From Babesia bovis T2Bo (taxonomy: Eukaryota > Apicomplexa > Aconoidasida > Piroplasmida > Babesiidae): 64,000 nt of DNA. Where the stretch lies: the NCBI RefSeq assembly GCF_000165395.2, contig NW_026261571.1:372001-436000 (forward strand), given 5' to 3'. The position numbers and the translations under genes are program-made. The stretch's first letter is position 1. Each line of letters begins with the position of its first letter. The notes under the pieces were generated by a model. It was not told the origin of the DNA. It worked only from the letters and a program-made list of their open reading frames with translations, and did no database searches. This document shows, in pieces, positions 42,959 to 54,002 of this stretch.

Positions 42959-45900
42959 ATGGCCCCTGCAAGCACTTTCACGCCGAAGGCGTCCCTGACA
43001 GACGCCCCTACCAACCTGAAGGAGGCCATTGACTGGGTCCTGAGGGTAACTGGTAAGGATGGTAAAGACAATGGAGGTACGTTACTGTAGACATTACTGT
43101 GTTATGCGCGCCCGTGGAGATAGTACCTGACACTGTCCTTTACACTGGCGCGCCCAGTACTATTGGACTCACCCCTCTACAGAATGCATATGTGGCCTGG
43201 CGGCGGCAGTGACTGACCTACTGCAGTCAGTAGAGCTAGAATACAATGGTAAGTACCCTAGAGTACTAGAGTAGTACTACCTAGTACTACTACTGGTATA
43301 CAGTACCTCATGGTGTCCTATAGGTTATCAAGGTGATGTTAAGGATGGCACTGACACCAGCAAAGGTGCCACTGAACAGCAAGTCAAAGGCCACCTCAAT
43401 GGACTATTCTCTCTGGTACAGGGACTAGGTGGCACTGCAGTGGTCCGGACCTATATAGACCAGCTGGCACAGGTACTCAGTGCACTCGTTGGGTGGAGTA
43501 AGATAGATAAGTGTTGGGAGGGCAAGAATGGCAAGTGCACGAAGGGTGGTAAGGTACATCATGGCCAAAATGGCTCGTGCAAGTATCTACTGGATGTAAA
43601 GCCGAATATGCCGTGCACAGAATGTAAATGTATGAAATGGAAACAGCCCGATCCGATCAATGAAGGAGTTCAACTGGGCAGAAGATGTACAAGGTGTAAG
43701 GATAGTGGTAGTAGTAGTGATTGTAAGTGTAGTACTGGTGGCTGTGCTGCTGGCCAGGAGTGTAAATGCGCTAAAGAAGGCAAGTGCTGCAAGTGTTGTT
43801 GTAAGGATAAGTGTGGGACGTGTAGTGATAAGTGTAGTTGTGTCAAGGAGAAGGACATCTATGGCCTCGGTTTATATGGACATAATGACAGCTATACTTC
43901 GGCATATCCAAATAACACACACAACCCACCAACATGGAAAGATCTGAAGGAAAGTGCTACCAAACGCCACCACTGTGCCCGTATTTTCCTAGGGTCAGTA
44001 TGTCTCATCTGGAGCGGCATTACCTATATGTATTGGACTGGTAAATGGCACGGTACTAGTCCCCGGTGGAACAATCACATCCTGGACGGCAGAGGTCTAG
44101 ATGATGGAAGTTTATCCCAATGGCTACAGGCCCTAGGGTTCCCTAGGGAAATGCTGAATGACGCTGGTCCTGGTAATAGGTTGGATGCTATTATATGGGA
44201 TGGGTTAAGGGATAAGTTATATTTGGGATTCCTGGAGCCTAGTGGCCTTAATACTAGTGATGTCAAGGACGAAAATGGCAATACAGCGAGAAGTCCTTTC
44301 GGTATGAATTACGCTGGATTTATACATACTGCACATAGGGATTCATTCAATAGTGATGCTACTGTCTTCCCTAATGGTACTAGCTCTAGTAGCGCTGGCC
44401 AAATCAGTGACACTAACACCAACAAATGTGGTGCCTTGTACAAGCTCTACATTCTATCGTGTGCCTATTTTACTGGGCTTCAGCAGAAGGCTCCGCCGAA
44501 GGCGGACAATAAAACTCCCCGTACCATCCGTGAGATCCTATACTGGCTAAGTGCTCTGCCCTATAGTCAGGCCTATAAGGATATGCTGGACTATGCCAAG
44601 AAAAGACTAAAAGAAGTGCTCAAGAAACCCGGAGACAATGACTCTACCAATGGAGAGACACAACTCAAGTTCTATCAAACAGGTCTTAAACATCCCATTA
44701 CCGTTGATGAATACAACCTGTTTGCCCACTTCCAGGCAGTGACTCAGTACTGCCCACTGGTGCTCATAGGTATCCAAGGTGGAATACACAGTCCTAAAGG
44801 TACTACTACTGGCATTCACTCCCTCTATGCCAACACTGAGTGTGGATTTACCTATCCCACTGTGTCCATCCAAGCATACAACCAAGTGGTACACTACATT
44901 AGGGCTCTGTTCTACCAACTCTATTTCCTCAGGAAGCAGTGTGCCATGAAAGTGGCTCTAGGAGGCAAATGGCGTGAATGTAGGTATGGCAATGGAGTGC
45001 TTGGGAAGGACGTGGTTAGCTGGATGTGCCTGGGGTGTGACCCCATGGAACATGATAGGAAATGTAGGGTAAAGGAGATGGGGAAGGGGTTGGATGGGGT
45101 GAAAAATGTGGATGCAGGAGCTGTATCAAGGGTCATCAAAGATTTGTTAGTGCCTTTGGGAAATGTAGTGGTACAATTGGGTAATGCCCAGGAGGCATTG
45201 GAAGGGAAGAAGAAGGAGGCGATAGAGGGGGTGAAGACGGTACTAGGGAAGGCTAAGGGGGAACTAGATAAGGCTAAGCAGGAACTAGAGCAGGTGAATG
45301 GGAAGGACGGTCAGACGTCACAGGCAATAAGTAAGGCTAAGAAGGCACTAGAGGCGCTGACGAATGGTGGTAGTGGTGCACTACATACACTAGTGAGTGA
45401 TGGACTAGAGAAGGCAGCAAATGGGGAAGAGTGGAAGAAGGATTACAGTAGTGCCAAGGACAAGATAAGTGCTGCTATCAAAGCAGTACGTGATGCATTG
45501 GAGGGATTACTGCTATTAAAGGATGCAGGAGCCTCAGGGCTAAAGGAAAATAAAGAAACACTGTTAGGAGCCATTAAAGATATGCTAGACATGGTAAGCA
45601 GTACTAGATGTGTCCACTGTAAAGATCACAAAGACAAGTGTGGCAAAACACCAAAACCCACTATCTGTAAGACCTGCCATCAACAATACAACGAAGGCTT
45701 TCCCTCCCCTCTCCAGGCATTCCTCGAGGATAGGCTACCAGGTTTTAGTTGTCGTAGTACCATGGACGAGCTGGACAAACAGGAGGTAGAGAAGGCTCAG
45801 AATAAAGGAAAAGATACATCTCATGCGTCGGCGCTAGAATATCCCTCTGCAGCATCCCACTTAGGACACTGTAATGGCTCTGGCCAATGCTGCCCACTGC

Positions 45901-47087
45901 CAATGGGTTTTAGAAATAACTTCCAGGACGGTGTCACCAATACTGGCCAACGCCTTTATGGCATGCTGTACTTCTTCAGTAACGAGAACATGATGCAGTC
46001 TTGTGTTTATACACTGGTGAGAGTTACTGCAGCACTCAGTGCCACGACACCGCAGGTATTGGGTGATGTATTCGGGTTCTTCAGGGGTGGTGTAGGAAAT
46101 CCAGTGAAGAAAGAGGGAGACTTAAGCAAGAACTGTGATCACCAGAATGACCCCAAAACGTCGACAGGCAATGACAAGTACTTTTGTGGCTGGTGTGCCT
46201 CTGGGTTAAGGGATGAGGTAAAGAAGATAGAGTGGATACCAAAGGGGTCGGACGCAGGAGGTCAATACATGGACAAAGTCGGTAAAGCACTAAGAGATAT
46301 TAAGGGCAGTGACAGCACTGCTACTACCACTGCATATTCCAGCACTGCTACTGCCAATACCTCCCTCTCACGACTCACTAAGAACTGCCAGTACCTCTCC
46401 CCCCTAACCGGTGAACTCTATACAGCAGTGAGTGCCACCTTCGGTAACACATACCTCTCATGGGTGCTATACCTATCAGATTCCCTATACTGGGGATTAC
46501 AGTCACTGTCTGACGCATTCCAACAGATTGAATGCCGTGGTTGTACAGGATGTGACCCCAATAAGTGCAAGAAGGGAGAACACGGAAGCAATGGCGGTGG
46601 ACAGTGTGGATGCCAATCAATCGTATCGTGTACCGGGGTATTGCCGGTATTGTATAGGCATGGCTTCAGCTACGGTAACCCATTCAATCTGGAGGGGTAT
46701 GAACAGAAGGATGAGAAAAGTGGAGATTATAGCATAGAGAACACGAAGAATCCTAGGCAGTGTCACGAGTTCTTAAGCAGTCTTGGTGCAGTGATCAAGA
46801 AGAAGGAAGCCACTCAGAAGGATCAGGAACAGCACCCCCTCACCAACCTCCTCTCCGAGGTCGGCAAGCTCCAATACGACATACGGCTCCCGTGGATATT
46901 TGTGCTGACCTTGGCCTGGCTGGTAGCAGTACTCTACCTCGCCTTTGGCGCCATATGGCCACTGGACTGGACACATATGAGGTCTCATTGGTTACGGGGT
47001 GGAGAACACCAGTGGCAATGTATGTGGTATAAGGTGATGACGGGACGCAAAGGAATGGAACTGGTGGAGTATTTTGGTAAGACATAG
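42959..47087 (+). CDS. ves1alpha: Variant erythrocyte surface antigen-1 alpha subunit (VESA1alpha)
   Basis: Three exons with exact frame closure: 42959-43076, 43183-43248 and 43324-47087, giving 1,315 residues. Exon 1 is the ves N-terminus (SLTDAPTNLKEAIDWVLRVT). The long exon contains a cysteine-rich variable region at about residues 119-240 (CKCAKEGKCCKCCCKDKCG), ARIFLGSVCLIWSGITYM, RTIREILYWLSALPYSQAYK, and a coiled-coil block (about 645-790). Then come CKDHKDKCGKTPKPTICKTC, LQAFLEDRLPGFSC, SNENMMQSCVYTLVRVTAAL, and near the C-terminus a single membrane segment (WIFVLTLAWLVAVLYLAFGA) with a short tail ending VEYFGKT. There is no N-terminal signal peptide. With VESA1beta it forms the surface ligand. 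Two introns are the usual number for ves1alpha. No frame damage was seen. Confidence 0.9.
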
Positions 47088-47848
47088 TGGCGCCTTCGGC
47101 GCAACGGTGCTAAATGATATACACTAGTGTCACTCACTATATATAGTAGCGGTATAGGTAGTGTTCTTATAGTGGGCATTAAAAGCCTACACATTTCAGT
47201 GAAACCAGTCCGTTGAGCAGTGCTAATATAGAGTAACTGAGATATCTATGGAAGGCTGGAGTTAGTCCACTGAGCAGGTAGTGATAACCCTTCCGTGGTA
47301 CCACACACATTCAAATTTACCCAGTGGGTTCCATGAAGTGGCAGTGACTGCAATAGGCAACGGTATGTATGACGTACACACAGTACATTGTCTATGCCAT
47401 TGGGGGTCATCATATGGCGCCAGGGGCGCAACGGTGCCTCTAGGGGTGGTGATGTGGAGTAATTGTAACATAGAAAGCCCATGGGTTCCACCCACCCTTT
47501 GGCACCAATTGAAAGGAAACAGTACATTATAGACAAGTGTAGTAACGATTGATAGGAAACAGTGTTATTATAGACATGTGTAGTAACAATTGAAGGAAAC
47601 AGTGTTATTGTAGACACGTGTAGCAACAATAGAAAGAAACAGTGTTATTATAGTTATGGGTCTCCAGGACGGTGTAACGGAAATGTTGTTATACTGTTGG
47701 TATAGCTTTAGTCAGATTGTTTATACGTTTTAGTTGTGTTTCCACTGAAACTTGGGCTTAGCTTTGGGTAATTCTTTCACAAAAGTTTTCTAGAGCTTTT
47801 GTAGCACTTTTGCCGAAAGTTTAGTATAAAAGTAGTGCCTTTTCGGGG
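47088..47848 (+). repeat. ves1 3' flank, tandem copy 1
   Basis: Begins directly after the ves1alpha stop with TGGCGCCTTCGGCGCAACGG. Nearly identical, base for base, to 48174-48933 (offset 1,086). It includes repeats of the word GGAAACAGTGTTATTATAGAC (about 47515-47650) and ends in TTAGTATAAAAGTAGTGCC and CTTTTCGGGG. No gene is inferred; antisense open frames in it are identical in both copies and derive from the duplication. Confidence 0.85.
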
Positions 47849-47865
47849 TAATTATGGTGACGTAG

Positions 47866-48173
47866 GTCCGAAGAAGTGCCACGAGTTCCTAAAGACACTG
47901 GGTAACGTAGAAAAAAGCGTCGAGTTCACAAAACTCACCAATTCCATCAAGCAGCTCATCTACACCACCAGGCTCCCCTGGATCTTTGTCCTCACGTTAG
48001 CGTGGCTAGTGGCGGTACTCTACCTTGCCTTTGGTGCCATATGGCCATTGGACTGGACACATATGAGGTCACACTGGTTACGGGGTGGAGAACACCAGTG
48101 GCAATGTATGTGGTATAAGGTGATGACGGGGCGCAAAGGAATGGAACTGGTGGAGTATTTTGGTAGAAAATAG
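47866..48173 (+). pseudogene. Isolated ves1 last exon, copy 1
   Basis: An acceptor-like GACGTAG is followed by AAGTGCCACGAGTTCCTAAAG in the arrangement of the last ves1beta exon. It encodes the membrane segment (RLPWIFVLTLAWLVAVLYLA), WLRGGEHQWQCMWYKVMTGR and VEYFGRK. The frame is intact but has no start codon or upstream exons. The 5' portion (with its intron acceptor) is beta-like; the tail with GGEHQWQC is alpha-like, so it is mosaic. Confidence 0.75.
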
Positions 48174-48933
48174 TGGCGCCTTCGGCGCAACGGTGCTAAA
48201 TGATATACACTAGTGTCACTCACTATATATAGTAGCGGTATAGGTAGTGTTCTTATAGTGGGCATTAAAAGCCTACACATTTCAGTGAAACCAGTCCGTT
48301 GAGCAGTGCTAATATAGAGTAACTGAGATATCTATGGAAGGCTGGAGTTAGTCCACTGAGCAGGTAGTGATAACCCTTCCGTGGTACCACACACATTCAA
48401 ATTTACCCAGTGGGTTCCATGAAGTGGCAGTGACTGCAATAGGCAACGGTATGTATGACGTACACACAGTACATTGTCTATGCCATTGGGGGTCATCATA
48501 TGGCGCCAGGGGCGCAACGGTGCCTCTAGGGGTGGTGATGTGGAGTAATTGTAACATAGAAAGCCCATGGGTTCCACCCACCCTTTGGCACCAATTGAAA
48601 GGAAACAGTACATTATAGACAAGTGTAGTAACGATTGATAGGAAACAGTGTTATTATAGACATGTGTAGTAACAATTGAAGGAAACAGTGTTATTGTAGA
48701 CACGTGTAGCAACAATAGAAAGAAACAGTGTTATTATAGTTATGGGTCTCCAGGACGGTGTAACGGAAATGTTGTTATACTGTTGGTATAGCTTTAGTCA
48801 GATTGTTTATACGTTTTAGTTGTGTTTCCACTGAAACTTGGGCTTAGCTTTGGGTAATTCTTTCACAAAAGTTTTCTAGAGCTTTTGTAGCACTTTTGCC
48901 GAAAGTTTAGTATAAAAGTAGTGCCTTTTCGGG
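48174..48933 (+). repeat. ves1 3' flank, tandem copy 2
   Basis: Second copy of 47088-47847. Each copy follows a VEYFG-stop, showing that exon plus flank was duplicated as a unit. Confidence 0.85.
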
Positions 48934-49821
48934 GTATTATATGGAGTATTGGTGTAGTAGATCAGGCGGTGAATAAGCCATGGGTTCCACCCAGCCTTTG
49001 GCACCAATTGAAGGAAACAGTACATTGTAGACAAGTGTAACAACAATTGAAGGAAACAGTGTTGTTATAGTTAAGGGTCTCCAGGAGGGTGTAACGCAAA
49101 TGTTGTTATGCTGTTGGTATAGCTTTAGTCAGATTGTTTATACGTTTTAGTTGTGATTCCACTGAAACTTTGGCTTAGCTTTGGGTAATTCTTTCACAAA
49201 AGTTTTGTAGAGCTTTTGTCATATGCCTTAGGTGGTGTTAGTATAGCTTTAGTCAGGTAGTTCATACGTTTTAGTTGTATTTCCACTGAAACTGTGCTTA
49301 GCTTTGGGTAATACTTTCATAAAAGTTTTCTAGAGCTTTAGTCATGTGCCTTACATGGCGTTAGCATAGCTTTAGTCAGGTAGTTTATACGTTTTAATTG
49401 TGATTCCACTGAATCTTTGGCTCAGCTTTGGGTAATTCTTTCATAAAAGTTTTCTAGAGCTTTTGTAGCACTTTTGCCGAAAGATTAGTATAAAAGTAGT
49501 GCCTTTTCGGGGTATTATATGGAGTATTGGTGTAGTATACCAGGCGGTGAATGAGCCATGGGTTCCACCCAGCCTTTGGCACCAATTGAAAGGAACAGTG
49601 TTATTATAGTCATAGGTCTCCAGGACGGTGTAACGCAAATGTTGTTATGCTGTTAGTATAGCTTCAGTCAGGTAGTTTAGAAGTTTTAGTTGTGATTCCA
49701 CTGAAACTGTGGCTTAGCTTTGGGTAATTCTTTCACAAAAGTTTTCTAGAGCTTTTGTAGCACTTTTGCCGAAAGTTTAGTATAAAAGTAGTGCCTTTTC
49801 GGGGTAATTATGGTGACGTAG
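48934..49821 (+). repeat. Partial tandem repeats of the ves1 3' flank
   Basis: Further shortened copies of the segment with TTTTAGTTGTGATTCCACTG, GGCTTAGCTTTGGGTAATTC and AAAAGTTTTCTAGAGC occur near 49145, 49270, 49395 and 49685. Units are of uneven length, suggesting repeated unequal exchange. No gene is seen. Confidence 0.7.
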
Positions 49822-50128
49822 GTCCGAAGAAGTGCCACGAGTTCCTAAAGACACTGGGTAACGTAGAAAAAGCGTCGAGTTCACAAAACTCACCAATTCC
49901 ATCAAGCAGCTCATCTACACCACCAGGCTCCCCTGGATCTTTGTCCTCACGTTAGCGTGGCTAGTGGCGGTACTCTACCTTGCCTTTGGTGCCATATGGC
50001 CATTGGACTGGACACATATGAGGTCACACTGGTTACGGGGTGGAGAACACCAGTGGCAATGTATGTGGTATAAGGTGATGACGGGGCGCAAAGGAATGGA
50101 ACTGGTGGAGTATTTTGGTAGAAAATAG
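49822..50128 (+). pseudogene. Isolated ves1 last exon, copy 2, frameshifted
   Basis: Near-identical to 47866-48173, but one A is missing in the GTAGAAAAA run (about 49866), which shifts the frame upstream of the membrane segment. It retains the sequence for the membrane segment and ends with the same stop and GGCGCCTTCGGCGC. Confidence 0.75.
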
Positions 50129-50707
50129 TGGCGCCTTCGGCGCAACGGTGCTATAATGTGGTAGTTAATATCTAGGGATGAGTAATGTGGAGCAGTATAG
50201 TGGTAGAGTTAGAGGACCAATGATACTCATAAGGTATACATAGAGTTATAGTGGCAGTGTTAGTAAAGGTTTAGTACTGGTTTTATTAAAATTTTGGGTC
50301 GTACGTTCAGTACAAGCTTAGTAGGATTTAGGTAGAGGTTTGGCATTAGATGTGATAAATGATTCACAGAACTTTAGTGGCACTTTTGGTAAAGGGTTCA
50401 CGAGAAAGTAGTAGCACTTTTGCTGAAAGTTTAGTATAACTTTGGCAAATGTTTCACAAAAGTTTAGTAATAGTTTTGGTGAATGTTTGGTATAACTTTG
50501 GTAAAAGTTTCACAGAAGTTTAGTAGCACTTTTGCTGAATGTTTAGTATAACTTTGCTAAAAGTTTCACAAAAGTTTAGTAATAGTTTTGTTGAATGTTT
50601 CACAGAAAAGTAGTAGCTGTTGGGGGTGGTATATGGAAGAGATTACAGAGTGTGTTGCTTGGATTTTCGTAGCAATGTTGGTAAAGGACTCATAGAGTTT
50701 TGGTGCA
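50129..50707 (+). repeat. Degenerate TTTGGTAAAAGTTTCACA repeats
   Basis: From about 50265 to 50630, words like GTTTAGTAGCACTTTTGCTG and TTTGGTAAAAGTTTCACA recur at intervals of about 60-75 bp. The same words are in the last intron of ves1beta (on minus, 38874-38997), so this looks like an expanded intron. It leads into the next last-exon copy. Confidence 0.65.
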
Positions 50708-50986
50708 GTGATCAACGGAGATAGTACCACTCCCCTCACCAATCTCCTTACCCAGGTCGGCAAGCTCCAATACGACATACGGCTCCCCTGGATCTTTGTT
50801 CTCACGCTAGCGTGGCTAGTAGCGGTGCTCTACCTTGCATTTGGTGCCATATGGCCACTGGACTGGACATATATTAAGTCACATTGGTTACGGGGTGGAG
50901 CACACCAGTGGCAATGTATGTGGTATAAGGTGATGACGGGACGAAAAGGAATGGAACTGGTGGAGTATTTTGGTAGAAGAGTTTAG
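50708..50986 (+). pseudogene. Isolated ves1 last exon, copy 3
   Basis: After TTTTGGTGCAG the frame reads VINGDSTTPLTNLLTQVGKL, then the membrane segment, WLRGGAHQWQCMWYKVMTGR and VEYFGRRV. The first part resembles the ves1alpha sequence just before the membrane (PLTNLLSEVGKLQYD), unlike copies 1 and 2. No start or upstream exons. Confidence 0.72.
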
Positions 50987-51380
50987 AGACAGTGTTATAG
51001 TTTGAGTGCAATATGGATATCATGTTACAATGATATATGATGAGCTCATTGTTACTAACGTACGATTAGTACTAAAAACAGAGCCCAAATTTTCTATGAC
51101 AGGCTGTCATTTTTAATGGCGCCTTCAAAAGAAGGTTTTTACGTTATTATAAGAATAAAGGTGGTAGATACACAGTTATCACGCTTATATCTAGGCTGAA
51201 AATTGGACAACGCCCTTTTGGGGCATCACTATTACAACAATACGACCGTGACCATATAGAATTATTATGTTACTCGACATTCTACAGGATCATAATTGAT
51301 TCCTTCACACCATACTACCTTCGCCAATAGCATACATTCATTCATTGGTTGATAAAAAATCGACTATGGTGATACACTCG
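50987..51380. other. Non-coding, 394 bp, end of the ves1 array
   Basis: Homology to ves sequences ends around 51000. No gene, hairpin or repeat was recognised beyond a GGCGCC at about 51118. Confidence 0.35.
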
Positions 51381-52252
51381 TTAAGTTGCTGTATCCTTCG
51401 GAATATTTGATATGGTTGTCCTAGGGCAAATTATATCATAAAATTCTTGGAGAGCCTGATCTACATATAATGCAAATGTTGTATCCATATCATCATGGCC
51501 AGCACCATTTATCCATCTGCCATATACGCGTTGCATTGTTAGAGCCATACTTTGCGATATTGATATTGGAACGACATTATCCTTTGTACCGTGAAGAATT
51601 AATGTTGGTACATTAATTCTATCTACTTTATCTTCATTTCTAAACATGTCACCTGGTATTGTGCACGGAAGTCGATATACTTTTACTTTATATACGGAAG
51701 AAATGGGACTTTGCAGTACAACTCCTAGGACACTACGTTTCAATGCTATGTGGACAGTGGGACCACTGCCTATGCTCCTACCATATGCTACTATAGTATG
51801 AGGATTAACACCTATTATATATAAACATTCTACATCTAATATCCCACCAAGTACAGAAGTGAGATAATCATACGCTGCTTCTACATCCATATATACATTA
51901 TGTTCAGAAGGTACACCCTCGCTTAGACCATATCCTGTACGTTATGCATAATAATTGTATAGCTCACCAGAGTAATCATACAAAAATACATTTGCATTCC
52001 ATTTTGCAATGCGGTTCATGAGACTGCAAGCCACATCACCAATGTCTTCTGCATTACCATGGCTATACAATATTGTAAAGCGTGCCGTACTATAAACAGT
52101 TAAAATATCGCCCCGTTAACCTACCGATGCTTCACATAATACGCGGCAATCTTGTGCCCAGCTTTTGTTGGGAACATATGTAGATGCGGATCATCAAAAC
52201 TATAGCTAGGCATCGGAGGGTGAAATACTACCGTATTAAGTATGTTGCCCAT
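51381..52252 (-). CDS. ABHD17/BEM46-like alpha/beta hydrolase (serine hydrolase)
   Basis: Three exons on minus: 52252 to about 52127, about 52093-51964, and about 51930-51381. Exon 1 starts MGNILNTVVFHPPMPSYSFD, with a glycine at position 2 that could be N-myristoylated, then AGHKIAAYYVKHR. Exon 2 carries ILYSHGNAEDIGDVA, the oxyanion-side HGN motif. Exon 3 carries VAYGRSIGSGPTVHIAL (nucleophile Ser in GRSIG), LILHGTKDNVVPISIS (Asp) and the His in GAGHDDM. This is the ABHD17 pattern of the family, whose mammalian members remove palmitate from membrane proteins. Substrates here are unknown. The gene separates the ves array from the mL13 repeat. Confidence 0.8.
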
Positions 52253-52965
52253 TTCATGTTGTTAAACCAAGCTGGGATCTATTGCCACAATGTCTATATA
52301 TACTGTAACATTTCACATAATACCTAGATATGATCAAGCTATTTTCGTTTTATCTTATGGCATACTCTTTCATGTATATTTAAATACCCGAGCAACAAGA
52401 AAGATACGGATGAAAAATCATTGCTGATATTTTCACATATTTCCACCATATGAAACGGATAAACCATTATATTTTGGGGCATGTACGATTTATTTCCGTG
52501 TTGCATATAAGGGATCGCAGTGGAAGTCATCGTTAATGCTACTTGTTATCCATGTCATAGAGTTAGATTGAAAATTTCCACAAAGATATGCTAAGATCAA
52601 TGTTAACGTATATTATATAATGTTAAGAAACCCACACGGCACATCTTCCAGTGGATTCCAAACAACGATGAACATAGCGACCACAAAGTAGAATTACACA
52701 TAGAAGGCATCATTACATTACATAGAATCCTACGGGTTTTGTGTGTGTATCAGATAATTGTATTAAATGGTTTATATATCTCTTGCGTATTGATTATAAT
52801 AAATAACCTTTGGATGTGTAAGCATACACACTACAAATAGGATAACCCGCATCGTATGTACAGAGTTTCGTATATTTAGATTGTGCGTTTTATTTGGTGA
52901 CACAGTAAAATGTAGACATCAAGAACCGTTATATGACGTCTCCGGATTTGGCTCGGAAAGCGATG
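52253..52965. other. Non-coding gap, 713 bp, including the start of the right mL13 repeat
   Basis: A+T-rich. No credible gene; a minus-strand frame at 52339-52530 has no homology signal. From 52807 the sequence matches the left copy at 27625 on. Confidence 0.35.
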
Positions 52966-53574
52966 CTATACGGTGTATAAGGTGAAACATTCGAATACAC
53001 TTCCGCAATTCTTTGGTCCTTCCATCATCACAACCGGTTGTAACTGTTGTTTAAAGCTCTTAGATGTAGCAATGGAATTTACGATGTCGCTTTTCGCCTT
53101 CTCTGGCACCACTGGTACTACTACTTGAGGTATATTCCAATGAGGGTGTAAGGCACCGCCATAGACAAACAGTCGCCTACATAAGGTATATAGATGGTGA
53201 CATGGGTTAATACCTGTACCAAAATGGGCGTAGCTTGTTGCGTGGCAGCATACGCTTGACAGCAAGGTTTATCTGCAAGCTGCATATACATCCTTTAGGG
53301 ACCTACGATCATAGCAGGGTTACGGGCCATCATAGTTTTGGCAGTAATTATTTTAGGACCTTTTGGGTGCGCTACAATATTCATTTCCAAAAATGAGAAA
53401 CATACCCTTCCGATCAAACTTGTAAACCTTTGTATCCCAGCTGTGGCCGTTCATTAGTACTCGTACAGCATTAACCACGATAACATTGTCTCCGCTGACC
53501 TTAGCAGAATCATACGTTGGTAGATGCTTCCCTTGTAGGATGACTGCAATATGCGAAGCTATTGCTCCGACAGT
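52807..53574 (-). repeat. Right copy of about 770-bp direct duplication (mL13)
   Basis: Counterpart of 27625-28394. Here the duplication is continuous with upstream mL13 exons, so this is likely the parental copy. Differences are scattered single-base changes and a few single-base gaps. Confidence 0.88.
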
Positions 53575-53902
53575 CTGCATGCTCAATTAGATAAATCTAC
53601 AGATATTTTATAGCAATCATCCATGAATATTGTCCACAACCACATACCTTCTCTGCTGCATCTATTATGTGCCAATTACCCGTTGGAGTGTCTGTCACTG
53701 TAACTACACCTAAGCTGCGATGCGCCGGAGCAAGCGGCGACACAGTGGGCATATTACCGTTGAGAAATGGCTGCGATATCCTGCGTTTTCATTCGATTAA
53801 CCTAATTTGCACGTACCATTGCACCTTTGCAAAAGGGTCGATGTTACCTTCATGATACCCTTGTCGCAGCGAGCGCGCAAGGGCTAGAATAGACAGTCGC
53901 AT
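52966..53902 (-). CDS. mL13: Mitochondrial (bacterial-type) ribosomal protein L13
   Basis: About six exons. Exon 1: 53902-53859 ([14 protein letters not shown], a basic targeting leader). Exon 2: 53780-53648, ending [10 protein letters not shown]. Exon 3: 53574-53406 ([39 protein letters not shown]). Later exons give [34 protein letters not shown] and [20 protein letters not shown]. This is the conserved L13 order (xWxxIDAxxxxxGRLAS with GxAIAS here, and AVxxMLPxN). The product is part of the large subunit of the mitochondrial or apicoplast ribosome. The C-terminus ends FTLYTV; in the left copy one extra base gives a longer end. Confidence 0.82.
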
Positions 53903-54002
53903 GATACATTAAGAACATAAAAAATGTGTTCCATAAGAATCATGAGGTGTGTATAATAATTAATGGGGAATTAGTCGGACCTAATATGTTACTATGTGTA
54001 GC

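Noticed and set aside
47246..47629. Minus-strand 127-residue frame repeated identically at 48332-48715
   Set aside because: Two identical copies reflect the tandem duplication; there is no domain, and it is antisense to ves1 flank sequence.
47500..50640. CRISPR-like spaced repeats
   Set aside because: The spacing is irregular, the repeats are degenerate and A/T rich, the genome is eukaryotic, and they match ves introns.
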